Assembly (NCBI RefSeq): GCF_963966145.1
Contig: NC_091048.1
Location: 2,542,001-2,606,000 of the forward strand
Reading direction: 5' to 3'
Length of the DNA stretch: 64,000 nucleotides
Origin: Tenebrio molitor
Taxonomy: Eukaryota > Arthropoda > Insecta > Coleoptera > Tenebrionidae
Under the pieces are notes generated by a model, which was given only the letters and a program-made list of their open reading frames with translations, had not been told where the DNA came from and did not search any database. Position 1 is the first letter of the stretch, and every line of letters begins with the position of its first letter. Made by a program: the position numbers and the translations under genes. This document shows, piece by piece, positions 47,401 to 51,305 of this stretch.

Positions 47401-49855
47401 ACTGGACTTGCTTAAGCGCTCCGTACGAATGGCAATTGGTGGTGGTGCTTAGCAATATACTGACACGACTACTTGAATGAGAAGTTTAATCAATAAATTT
47501 CCTATGTTGTCAAAAATTGATTAATTTGAATTTTTCAATCATCATGATCTTGGAAGCGCAGCCAATGGGCCAAGAACCTAAATAAGAAAAGTATTATATC
47601 ATTAAGAGTAGAAGTGAGTCTTTATGGGCTAAGCCCAAAGATTGAAGACCGAGACGAAGTCGAGCAGAAAAAGTCTCACTTCTACTCTTAATGATATAAT
47701 CTGCTATTTTTGTGTAACGACACATGTATTGTTCATTTACACTTGAAGTGCAACAAATGGCAAAATTAGAAGAATTATAGAAAAGCCCTAGATTTGTCAT
47801 GATGGATGGAGTAGCTGCTTCTTTAATTTTGTACTTTGTAAATTAAGACTAAAAATCACACTACTTCAAGTCTCACTTGAACATTTTTTTCTTTTATTTT
47901 TATAACTCGATTGTGCAAAATCTGGTGCATTTGAGGTCCGGACAGCCTATTTAATGTCTAATTCGTTGATTTTTTCACCACAATCAAAACTTGCAAAGAG
48001 TTGGTTCGTTCAGGAAGAGCAAACTTCTGCAAAATGTAGAGTCATACTTTTTTTACTCGTTTGTCACAAAAAATAAACTTCCAAAGGCAAAACGTCGTTA
48101 GAGTGTTTTTTTTTAGTTTGAATATTCTTCAGTTTTTTTACCGTAAAGATAAATCTACCTTTGATCCACAGCTACACCATCCAAAAAGTTGAAAAAATCT
48201 TTGTCTCTCTCGGTAATTTTTATTCCGTGATCCACTTAGCAGAAAATTTTTTCATCCCAAATCATGTGGCACGATGTGAAAATCACGTTAATAAAAAATG
48301 TTCAAAGCCACATGCTTTAGCCCAATTCGTCGAGCCCCCAAAATCATATCATGCAAAGCATCGATTTTTCTCAGGTGGGCACAGAAATGGTAATTCCGAC
48401 GCGGTGTTCATCTCTGACCTCTATTTTTCCCTTTTTAAACTTCTCCGACCCAATTTTTTCAGCGCGGAGCAAGGACATTGATCCTTCAATGTTTTCAGCA
48501 CGATTGCATAAATTTGCTTGCAGGACAATCCTTTCAGAGTACTTTACTACCGACCGACGAAATAAAATGTTTGTTACAATTTCTTGAAAAATTCACAAAC
48601 TTAGCACAACTATCGGGCCTTCAAATAAATATATATTTACAGTAGGCGTAGGCGACATTCGAATTCTGTTAACAGTGTAAAATAATTTTTGTAGGTAACC
48701 AATTATTCTCCGGAGTTACACAGGTTACATAGTAAGCTTTTTCCCAATTTCATATTGTCATATTCCGTGGAGGGGGAATAGGGAGAAAGCACTACAAAAA
48801 TTAAAAATATTTTCTAACCTAATTTTATTTCGTTAAAATGTCAGACGTTTCTTGTGTCATTTTCTACGCTGGAAAAATGTTGCAAACAATTGAATTTCCA
48901 TAAGTTGATTTATTTGAAGGCCCGTTACTTGCCAAGTTTTTTTAGTGCAAAATATAAATTCCATTGCTTTTTTCAACAGGTTTGTAAAGATCTACTAAAA
49001 ATTTTCTTAAGAATTCCAACATTAAAGTAAACAAAATTAAAAAAAAAAACAAATTATTACAATTCTAGCTGAAGGAATTTTCAGTTAGTATCTTGTTCTG
49101 TCTTCTACCAGAAACTGATAAGATAACATTTGAACCATCAGCAAAGCAACAGACATTTATTGTTCTATGACTCATTTTAGAGATAAAAATTACCATATAA
49201 AAAAACATAAGAAAATGTATTTCAATTTTTTACTTATAATTCAAAACATTTTACAAATATGGCGGTTAAATAATCGAGTAGAAAAAAATTAAAAAACCAA
49301 ATTAATCCCTCCAAGATTTTTGAATTTTTTCTTGGCAATAATTTTATGTACAGATTGCTGCGCTCGTGTATATAAACTTGCCACTTGTAAAAAAGAATAC
49401 GATTTTATTTGCTCGATAAAATTATGGGTTAGTCGAGAGTGGAAGCGGATTTTTGTGATTTTTGTGTCGTTTAGCAAAGGACTTAGAATCCAACATGTGG
49501 CTTAGAGCAAAAAGCTAATTAAAACGTACGAAAGCTCCTTTTGACTCTCTCATTTATCTGCTGATGCGGAACGTATCATGGCTCGACAGTGCTAATTATG
49601 TCCACAAGGGCTCGCCCTGATCCCTAATAATAGGTTTGTTTATAACAAGCCTGGGGCGAATTTAACGCGTCGAGCTTCCGCGTTTCGGTAAATAAAGGCA
49701 AAAGCGCGTGAAATCAAAGCTTGCAAAGCTCCGCACCAGCAGCTTCGCACGCACCGATAGATATAAAAAATCGCCAACTTACCGATCATCACCAACAGTC
49801 CGCAAAGAACCGTCACGTTGTCACAAAGTCCGCGCACCAACCTCATCTTGTACAT
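2408..49855 (-). CDS. Beaten-path (Beat) family two-Ig cell-surface protein, complete six-exon gene
   Basis: Spliced coding sequence: 49855-49783, 35252-35052, 32166-31996, 27396-27279, 22077-21914, 2496-2408. Every junction has GT/AG borders and the phases (1,1,1,2,1) agree, giving 271 residues. Residues 1-28 form a signal peptide. Ig1 spans about 33-148, with Cys54, Trp70 (VVKWFF), YQWIP at 80-84 and LSGDYTC at 124-130. Ig2 spans about 149-242, with Cys170, the AEGVFPKP motif, Cys223 and CELRIPQANYTVRK, ending IYYP. A Ser-rich linker and a hydrophobic tail (254-268) suggest GPI anchoring. Candidate N-glycosylation sites are N73, N191 and N231. This architecture and these motifs are those of the Drosophila Beat family, neuronal Ig proteins that bind Sidestep-family partners in axon guidance and synaptic matching. 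The KWFF/YQWIP style differs from Beat-Ia; I cannot assign the paralogue. Introns of 2.8-19.4 kb make up nearly the whole locus and are packed with transposons. Confidence 0.93.
2588..2866 (-). repeat. tRNA-derived SINE (copy 1) in the last Beat intron
   Basis: On the minus strand the head has an A-box-like TAGCGTGGCCG and a perfect B-box GGTTCAAATCC (complement near 2800-2810), followed by a non-tRNA body and a T-rich end. This is the layout of a tRNA-derived SINE. It lies in intron 5 of the Beat gene, close to the last exon. Confidence 0.7.
2867..4147. other. Beat intron 5 sequence, no exon seen
   Basis: Non-repetitive AT-rich sequence. A long plus-strand frame (3701-4327) runs out of it into two nested transposons and is therefore not credited as a gene. 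Confidence 0.5.
4148..4960. mobile_element. Mariner-like non-autonomous element carrying a nested MITE
   Basis: The ends are inverted copies: TACAGGGTGTCTCAAAATTC at 4148 and its complement at 4941-4960, with similarity continuing through the CAATTCCGAATTCAGAG region. The element is interrupted by a second element at 4261-4600. No transposase frame is seen. Confidence 0.75.
4261..4600. mobile_element. MITE family A, copy 1 (GGGCCTTCAAATAAAT ends)
   Basis: The terminal inverted repeat is near GGGCCTTCAAATAAAT (left end mutated to CGGATCTTCAAATAAAT; right end TTTATTTGAAGGCCCC). The body matches 48614-48924 over nearly its whole length, including GGTAACCAATTATTCTCC and the CATATTCCGTGGAGGGG stretch. 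It is inserted inside another element. Confidence 0.75.
6067..6318. mobile_element. MITE family B, copy 1 (TATCGGGTGCTCATTTAAAT ends)
   Basis: The ends are inverted copies (TATCGGGTGCTCATTT; complement AATGAACACCCGATA), and subterminal GTGAACGCACCACTC faces GACTCTTCAACGCC. The length is 252 bp. A second copy lies at the end of the window. Confidence 0.8.
6666..7117 (-). pseudogene. Mariner-like transposase N-terminal relic
   Basis: In two shifted minus-strand frames, FTLEQKMFTVQCYFRSGE, then WSYSTPRVFEEFQQKFPD, then a second helix region match the helix-turn-helix N-terminus of insect mariner-like transposases (a family typically reading E-K-x-F-x-V-x-x-Y-F near the start). A frameshift lies near 6848. 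The catalytic DDE/D region is absent. Confidence 0.5.
8352..8690 (-). repeat. Dimeric tRNA-derived SINE
   Basis: The minus strand carries two tRNA-like heads in a row. The first has the A-box-like TAGCTCGGTGGCCG and B-box GGTTCGAATCTC (complement 8609-8620). The second has B-box GGTTCAAATCC (complement near 8462-8472). An A/T-rich tail lies at about 8352-8380. It abuts the 3' end of a LINE fragment. Confidence 0.75.
8700..9775 (-). pseudogene. 5'-truncated LINE, copy 1: end of reverse transcriptase and C-terminal domain
   Basis: The minus strand encodes DLVIVAKSERGMKQMMG, then NKLEVNVEKTKMMLF, GGKYLGYTFN and RNRLRVKARKREV, the region from the catalytic Y/F-x-DD box onward of a non-LTR reverse transcriptase. 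The first Asp is already missing (KVDLV), so truncation falls at the active site. Several frameshifts follow and the 3' part is purine-rich. It matches the copy at 44375-45307. Plus-strand frames here are shadows of its composition. Confidence 0.75.
10245..10425 (+). pseudogene. Tail of a second retroelement type, copy 1 (RISLAIQRGNAASI motif)
   Basis: The plus strand reads KSKKFLFKRIFLPIQRRNAA, then SIRGTFPD and a short end. The RISLAIQRGNAASI-like block closes the C-terminal region of a LINE-type polyprotein seen widely in invertebrates. The 3' sequence, including TTGTATTATAAAACAAAAAT, also matches the copy at 54.3 kb in opposite orientation. Confidence 0.6.
10426..12696. other. Beat intron 5, no exon seen
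   Basis: Mostly unique sequence. A minus-strand frame at 10798-11037 (VVVGSKIKLFVGLGGKIVQR) follows a good acceptor (GGCTGCTTCTTGCAG, about 10990-11004) but leads to no fitting Beat terminus and contains the 23-bp motif shared with 7.19 kb. I regard it as unexplained. Confidence 0.35.
12697..12808. repeat. Small foldback family FB1, copy 1
   Basis: The inverted arms carry TCTTTTTGTGCTTCGCCCAG and CTGAGCTTACCACAAAAAG and end in CTCTACTCTTAATGAT. The loop carries AACTTCGTCTCGGTGTTCAATC. The left arm is shortened. TACACCCTGTAT just before it is the end of a mariner-like element. Confidence 0.7.
13449..13860. mobile_element. Mariner-like MITE, about 412 bp
   Basis: The ends are inverted: TACAGGCTTGTGATAAAGTA and, at the right, complement TACAGGGTTATGATAAAGTA, continuing through ACGCACAAAATTCA and CAGTATTAATT. 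The next element begins at the adjoining base. Confidence 0.8.
13861..14813. mobile_element. Giant hairpin MITE, about 953 bp
   Basis: Left arm 13861-14205 and right arm about 14476-14813 are inverted copies over about 340 bp, from TACAGGCTGTTTGATAAAAA through GGCTTAGTCTGGTAGGG to GTGAAAAACAATCGGAATAC. The spacer is about 270 bp. No transposase is seen. It directly abuts the preceding element. Confidence 0.85.
14865..15029. repeat. Near-perfect palindrome, arms about 70 bp
   Basis: Left arm GTATTTCACGAGTGATAATG to GGAAGGTAAAG (ending about 14933), and right arm its complement (about 14960-15029). There are only a few mismatches and a spacer of about 27 bases. Both strands stay open across it, producing two almost identical opposite frames. 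Confidence 0.85.
15114..15575. mobile_element. Mariner-like MITE, about 462 bp
   Basis: Left end TAGAGGGTGATTCAAAACGA and right end complement TACAGGGTGTATCAAAATGA. The similarity continues through GCACCAACTACT and TACAGTGAGA. Confidence 0.75.
15648..15906 (-). mobile_element. LTR-like block (possible solo LTR)
   Basis: On the minus strand it starts TGTAGTACC, contains GC-rich dyads (GCGCGCCGTCGGAGCGCGCC) and TATAAAAGGG at 15768-15777, then a poly(A)-type AATAAA near 15664, ending TTTACACCACA. TG...CA ends, a core promoter and a poly(A) signal in this order fit an LTR. No clear target duplication, primer site or second LTR is seen, and the right boundary could instead be ACTACA at 15699. It could be another kind of promoter. 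Confidence 0.4.
15907..17526. other. Beat intron 5, no exon seen
   Basis: AT-rich sequence, with a T-rich stretch at 15.93-16.15 kb. The overlapping short frames at 16734-17239 have no splice support. Confidence 0.4.
17527..18105 (-). pseudogene. Tandemly duplicated reverse-transcriptase fragment
   Basis: The minus strand carries the non-LTR motif twice: LTGVPQGSALGPILFKY (about 17560-17620) and LAGGPQGSALRPLLFKI (about 17840-17890). The 3' flanks of both also match (CCAGTGTATTAAATAT), so a unit of about 290 bp was duplicated in tandem (17527-17822, 17823-18105) after or during decay. No other reverse-transcriptase region is found next to it. Confidence 0.7.
18835..19059. mobile_element. Small MITE with TTATCTTACAGGTG ends
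   Basis: TTATCTTACAGGTGCAACT at the left faces CTCCACCTGTAAGATAA at the right. The interior has repeated CTCACTAGTGAG and GTCAAATT motifs. Confidence 0.55.
19071..19163. repeat. Short hairpin TTACAGTAAG...CTTACTGTA
   Basis: 93-bp inverted repeat: GCTTTCGTTCACATGAATTG faces CAATTCAAGTGAACGAAAG. The start TTTACAGTAAGAGTGAGGAA also opens the repeats at 19395 and 31541. Confidence 0.65.
19395..19560 (+). repeat. Dispersed repeat with GTGAGTGAAA-type tandem motif, copy 1
   Basis: Begins ATTTACAGTAAGAATTGG, then GTGAGTGAAAAACGATGAGC, GAAAGTGAAGTGAACGAAAA and CACCCACTGGTAACTATG. It matches 31541-31715. Confidence 0.65.
20130..20706. mobile_element. MITE family C, copy 1 (GTGATCA ends), about 577 bp
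   Basis: The terminal inverted repeat is GTGATCA followed by an A-rich stretch and ACAAATCA; the right end is TGATTTGTTTTCTTTTTGATCAC. Inside are TCAAAGCGTCTCTCTTAG, a TTAATTAATTAATTA run and GGGATAATTGTTGCTT. This is the fullest of four copies. Confidence 0.75.
21341..21455. repeat. Foldback family FB1, copy 2
   Basis: Arms TAGAAGCTCTTTTTGTGCTT and GGGCTTAGCACAAAAAGAGA. The loop has GACCTCAACTGCATTTCGG and TCTTCAATCTC. It sits just downstream of Beat exon 5, in intron 5. Confidence 0.75.
21914..22077 (-). CDS. Beat exon 5: second half of Ig domain 2
   Basis: The acceptor is CGTTTCAG after a pyrimidine tract. The exon encodes GLFDIRATAEV, EEFSCELRIPQANY and RKEAIYYP, with Cys223. Two donors four bases apart are possible: CCCG|GTGGGT (phase 1) and GGTGG|GTGAGC (phase 2). 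Only the phase-1 choice joins exon 6 in the frame that gives a hydrophobic C-terminus, so I chose it, although the second is the better donor by consensus. Confidence 0.9.
22567..22947. mobile_element. Hairpin MITE family D, copy 1 (internally shortened)
   Basis: Ends TACAGGTGTTTTTGAAAG and the complement of TACAGGGTGTTTTTGAAAG. Both arms carry GTAGAACTCGGAAAAAAT and AAAATAAAATGACATTT. The centre carries TATATCATGTTTTATAAAAT and its inverse. It lies upstream of Beat exon 5 in intron 4. Confidence 0.8.
23068..25798. other. Beat intron 4, GAAG/CTTC-rich decayed block
   Basis: From about 23290 the composition changes to frequent GAAG/CTTC words. Short frames such as ELIELLFREIPAQMEQVL (minus strand, within 25263-25508) look faintly protein-like but carry no recognised motif. 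It may be an old inserted element. No exon of Beat is seen. Confidence 0.3.
25799..26043. mobile_element. Hairpin MITE family D, copy 2 (right half only)
   Basis: GGCGTACATTTTATAAAACA at the centre to CTCAATAACACCCTGTA at the right end. The left arm is missing. Confidence 0.75.
26133..26786. mobile_element. Mariner-like element, host of a nested insertion
   Basis: Left TACAGGATGTGCTCGAAATG and right complement TACAGGGTGTTCTCGAATAG. The inverted similarity continues through AAATCGGTAGTTGGTAACGA and AGAAGTTAAATACA. It is interrupted at 26318-26718 by another element. Confidence 0.8.
26318..26718 (+). mobile_element. Deleted mariner element with transposase C-terminus, nested
   Basis: The ends are inverted: TACAGTGCGCCCAGAAATGT at the left; right complement TACAGAGCGGCCAGAAATGT, followed by GGTAGCAA on both sides. 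The interior plus strand reads VARRVQLYIEHNGGQLEHF and stop, the usual C-terminus of mariner-like transposases. The catalytic part is deleted. Confidence 0.75.
27279..27396 (-). CDS. Beat exon 4: first half of Ig domain 2
   Basis: The acceptor is AATTTCAG and the donor AG|GTAATA, 118 bp, entering in phase 1 and leaving in phase 2. It encodes VPEKRLELRQ, LQVVCSAEG and FPKPNMSL. The Cys-x-AEG-x-[FY]-P-x-P pattern is a hallmark of Beat second Ig domains. The frame differs from the longest open frame in this stretch and was found from the splice sites and the family motif. Confidence 0.92.
27653..28275. mobile_element. MITE family C, copy 2, split by a SINE
   Basis: GTGATCAAAAAGAAATCAAA to TGTCTTGGTTTGAATC (27653-27734), then a SINE (27735-28044), then CACAGTCGTTTTATGG to TTTGACATTTACAAAAAATC (28045-28275). 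The two outer parts together follow copy 1, so the SINE inserted later. Confidence 0.7.
27735..28044 (-). repeat. tRNA-derived SINE family E, copy 1
   Basis: The minus strand reads TTGTGGCCACGCGCCTAGCG, then B-box GGTTCTAATCCC (complement about 27973-27984). The body and the end GGAATGAAAAATGTATCC match 40722-40986. It is inserted in a MITE, 340 bp from Beat exon 4. Confidence 0.75.
28276..31540. other. Beat intron 3, no exon seen
   Basis: Mostly unique AT-rich sequence with a short GC-rich island at about 29395-29465. A 161-codon minus-strand frame (31085-30600) has no recognisable domain and no splice support that I can confirm. Confidence 0.4.
31541..31715 (+). repeat. Dispersed repeat with GTGAGTGAAA-type tandem motif, copy 2
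   Basis: Begins TTATTTACAGCAAGAGTGAG, then GTGAGTGAAAGAGAGTGAGC, GAAAGTGAAGTGAGCAAAAG and CACCCACTGGTAACTGTG. It lies 280 bp from Beat exon 3, on the exon's downstream side. Confidence 0.65.
31996..32166 (-). CDS. Beat exon 3: second half of Ig domain 1
   Basis: The acceptor is GTTTTCAG and the donor G|GTGAGT, 171 bp, phase 1 to 1. It encodes GRLDLEY, HRALHII, LSGDYTC and KRMLVF, which is the family's F/G-strand region with the second Ig cysteine (Cys130). The opposite-strand reading frame over this exon is only its shadow. Confidence 0.94.
32723..32865. repeat. Small foldback family FB2, copy 1
   Basis: Arms TTGGATTCTCTCATGGGCTG and CCCATGAGAAAATCCAACAC. The interior has CGATGTTTTCCG and GGTTTGTAGC. 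It lies 560 bp upstream of Beat exon 3, in intron 2. Confidence 0.75.
33858..34366. mobile_element. Hairpin MITE family D, copy 3 (full)
   Basis: 509 bp with long inverted arms of about 230 bp. It runs TACAGGGTGTTATTGAAAGT to its complement. A second inner pair of TACACCCTGTATATCATG / CATGATATACAGGGTGTA-type ends sits in the arms, so the family looks composite. Confidence 0.85.
35052..35252 (-). CDS. Beat exon 2: first half of Ig domain 1
   Basis: The acceptor is AATTTGCAG and the donor G|GTGAGA, phase 1 at both ends, 201 bp. It encodes residues 25-91, including the end of the signal peptide, the first Ig cysteine (VVLDCDY), KWFFNET and IYQWIP. The split exon structure of Ig1 fits the family. 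Confidence 0.93.
35337..35541 (+). repeat. Two-copy tandem repeat, unit about 100 bp, next to Beat exon 2
   Basis: ACGCAAATGATAATCATAAT and ACTGTGAACGTTAAAAAATG to GTATATGAGTCACCGAGCG occur twice (35339-35435, 35436-35541). The second copy has a short insertion. It lies 85 bp upstream of exon 2's acceptor on the gene's strand. Confidence 0.75.
35542..37243. other. Beat intron 1, no exon seen
   Basis: Unique AT-rich sequence. A short imperfect dyad, GTGTAATGGTGACTATTACT facing GTCATTACAC, lies at about 35540-35592. Confidence 0.4.
37244..37655. mobile_element. Hairpin MITE, arms about 110 bp
   Basis: Ends TACAGGGTGTATCCGAATTC at both sides (inverted). The arms share CTTAATACATATGGGGTCAA and AAGCATAAAACTCTTAATAC. 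There is no transposase. Confidence 0.85.
39225..39395. mobile_element. MITE family C, copy 3 (partial)
   Basis: GTGCTACCTCATCTTTGGTT to TTAATTAATTAATTATTA matches the left third of copy 1, including TGTACTTGCTATACAC and GTCGTTTTATTGGTTGCC. Confidence 0.7.
40722..40986 (-). repeat. tRNA-derived SINE family E, copy 2
   Basis: B-box GGTTCTAATCCCGG (complement about 40917-40930) and A-box-like GATCGTGGCCAAGCG. The tail on the plus strand is GAAAGGATACATCTTTCATT, shared with copy 1. Confidence 0.75.
42490..42650 (+). repeat. Dispersed repeat pair, copy 1
   Basis: GAGAAACAATCAGATTTTGA and GTGGAGATTTTAATATCG match the complement of 60805-60950. The GTCAC-rich left part matches as well. Confidence 0.65.
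43290..43730. mobile_element. Mariner-like MITE, about 441 bp
   Basis: Left TACAGGGTGTCGCAAAATTA, ACGTATTCCAAGTCGA; right complement TACAGGGTGTCTTCAAATTA, TCGTATTCCGAGTTGA. No transposase is seen. Confidence 0.75.
43769..43921. repeat. Possible short inverted-repeat element
   Basis: TTTAGATGTGGATTGTCAAA faces CCCCAATCCACATCTATAAC. The match covers only about 15-18 bp at each end, so this is tentative. Confidence 0.35.
44352..44374 (+). repeat. Left target-site duplication of the LINE at 44375-45307
   Basis: ATGTTTATGCTTTATAAAAA plus CAA. The partner at 45308-45330 differs by one base (ATGAAAACAA instead of ATAAAAACAA). Confidence 0.75.
44375..45307 (+). pseudogene. 5'-truncated LINE, copy 2, with target-site duplication
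   Basis: Encodes ESMIESILMYGAE, REVLGVARETPGYIVREECK and GREECRILTECLTEKK before a frameshift in an A-run. Later KESRY, ARERKMMARFRCG and a Cys-rich end can be read in shifted frames. A G/A-rich tail runs to about 45250. The flanks 44352-44374 and 45308-45330 are a 23-bp direct repeat with one mismatch, marking the insertion. It lies in Beat intron 1. Confidence 0.8.
45308..45330 (+). repeat. Right target-site duplication of the LINE
   Basis: Partner of 44352-44374, 22 of 23 positions identical. It follows the T-rich end of the LINE tail. Confidence 0.75.
45653..47117. mobile_element. Decayed autonomous mariner-like element, about 1.47 kb
   Basis: Left end TACAGGGTCTCTATAAATGA, TTGTCGGGTCCAGCCAGCC; right complement TACAGGGTCTCTATAAATGA, TTGTCTGGTCAAGCCAGCC. 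The terminal repeats run to about 38 bp. The length suits a mariner element, and transposase remnants lie inside on the minus strand. Confidence 0.85.
46280..46665 (-). pseudogene. Transposase relic of the 45.65-47.12 kb element
   Basis: Minus-strand frames, with shifts, read GRAPVSDEILKDLKEMVEKT, then GVPRCTCHKIIKNRLQLHLY, then SVVQELQPADYQSCVQFENH and an ENWCVELWIAVLL-like block. This order (HTH linker, LHPY-type, V-x-x-L-x-x-x-D-Y) matches mariner-like transposases of insects. Stops and shifts rule out function. Confidence 0.65.
47593..47700. repeat. Foldback family FB1, copy 3
   Basis: Near-perfect ends: ATTATATCATTAAGAGTAGA at the left, and its complement closing at 47700. The loop is GATTGAAGACCGAGACGAAG. 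This is the best preserved copy and defines the ends. Confidence 0.8.
48614..48924. mobile_element. MITE family A, copy 2
   Basis: Same family as 4261-4600. It begins CGGGCCTTCAAATAAAT and ends TATTTGAAGGCCCG, with well-preserved ends. It lies in Beat intron 1. Confidence 0.8.
49783..49855 (-). CDS. Beat exon 1: signal peptide
   Basis: The start is ATG at 49855-49853; a second in-frame ATG three codons on (AAG ATG AGG) is an alternative. It encodes 24 residues plus one base, with a hydrophobic core (VTVLCGLLVMI) that continues into the next exon (GLSGC). The donor is G|GTAAGT, phase 1. An upstream 5'-UTR exon is possible because ACTCAG sits just before the start, but it cannot be confirmed. 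Confidence 0.88.
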
Positions 49856-50530
49856 CTTAACTGAGTTCTTCGACGCACATCTCGTTCAGATTTGACCCTT
49901 TCAGATAAGCGATTAGTCGGACATGTCGGCCGAGAGATTGATAGGAAGAGGCGCGTCGGAGCCGCCGCCGCCGATCACCGCCGCGACGCTACTGCTTCCG
50001 CGAAGAGTTTGAATGGAACGGTGGCGGCGGCGGCGGCGGCGCATGCGACTCTCCCAATCGGAATTAGGAAGAAATTGAGACTTGATGGATTGAACATTGC
50101 GTTTACAGCGGGACGTAAGCCACTTGACTCTTCGGCATTATGTTTTTATCCGGGGTAAATAGCGAAATTCGGGAGCGGGGCATAAAAGGCGGCGGCATTA
50201 CGGAGAAATTGAAGTGGATACCTCGAGAGTTATATTTGTCCGCAAGAGCGGACGCAATTTTACGCGTTGCATTGTCTGCGGATGACCCGCTCGTAAAAAC
50301 GGGATGCCGCAGGATAACGAATTAATTTTCTGTAAAGATCGGTTATCGTAAAAAAACACAACCAGGTTTACGCTAATACGATCGGCCAGAACGGCCGACC
50401 CGCTTTGGCCGTTGGCTTTTTATTAGCTTAATCCGGAATTATTTTATATAGAGAGAACCGCACGGCCGTTTCTTCCGATGCATATAAAAAGGTGACGTTT
50501 ATATAAGGGATGCCGCCCCAATAACGTTTC
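49856..50530 (-). promoter_or_regulatory. GC-rich 5' flank / probable promoter and 5' UTR of the Beat gene
   Basis: This is a CpG-rich block in an AT-rich window, directly upstream of the start codon. It carries opposed trinucleotide runs: GCC-type at about 49959-49984 and GGC-type at about 50021-50041. A TATA-like TTATATAAA reads on the minus strand at 50498-50506, and a second TATA-like TATAAAAAGG reads on the plus strand at about 50483-50492. The transcription start cannot be fixed from sequence. Confidence 0.4.
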
Positions 50531-51210
50531 AATTCTCTCTAGTGCTGTTTACATTTTTTCTTCGTGCAAAACAACTGTTTTACGGGGTACGCTCGGGTAA
50601 ACACTGACTTACGCACCACTTTTTCTTCTATTCCGAAATGAACTACCCACCAAATTCTGAATAGAATTAGAACGTGACAGTATTGCTGCGTTGTCGTGAC
50701 GAGTGATGAAACGCGACTGTTTCGCTTCAAATAAAATTTTATGCGCTGTTTGTTTTGATGGGAAATTCATTTTTATTAAAAATTTCATCAGGAAAATGAG
50801 ATTTTTCGCATCGAACAAAAAACATCCCCTTCATTTAACTCAACTCTTCAAAGTATCTCCAAAAAAACGTATATCAAGAGTCCTGTGGAATCGTGCGGCT
50901 CTATAATTTTATTGCGTCGAACTAACTCTAACCTTGAACCCGTCAAATCAGGTGTTAACAGTCAAATGTCAAATTATTAAATCTTAGCGTCAGTTGTGAG
51001 TTGCGTGTCTTAGTTGTTTTGTTTTTGAGATTCTTCAGTTGCTCTATAAAACTATCACCTTCCAAGAACAATTCTAGACGCTCTAGTAATCAGTGGTTCG
51101 CTCCCTCATTTGGACGAATCAGAGATTCTCGTAGCGTTTATTGGAACATCACAATCAAAAAACTGAACACACAACAATAACTTCTTTTCTAAAGTAGCAG
51201 CAATTGTAGA

Positions 51211-51305
51211 TTATATCATTAAGAGTAGAAGTGAGTCTTTTTGTGCTGAGCCCAGAGATTGAAGACCGAGACGAAGTCGAGGTCGCAACTGGGCAACACA
51301 ATAAA
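51211..51305. repeat. Foldback family FB1, copy 4 (right arm broken)
   Basis: The left arm TTATATCATTAAGAGTAGAA, GTGAGTCTTTTTGTGCTGAG and the loop GATTGAAGACCGAGACGAAG match copy 3. The right arm stops after CTGGGCAACACA. It lies outside the Beat gene. Confidence 0.75.

Larger units (their letters stand above)
47118..49782. other. Beat intron 1, 5' part
   Basis: Apart from FB1 copy 3 and MITE A copy 2, I see unique AT-rich sequence with no further exon. Confidence 0.4.
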
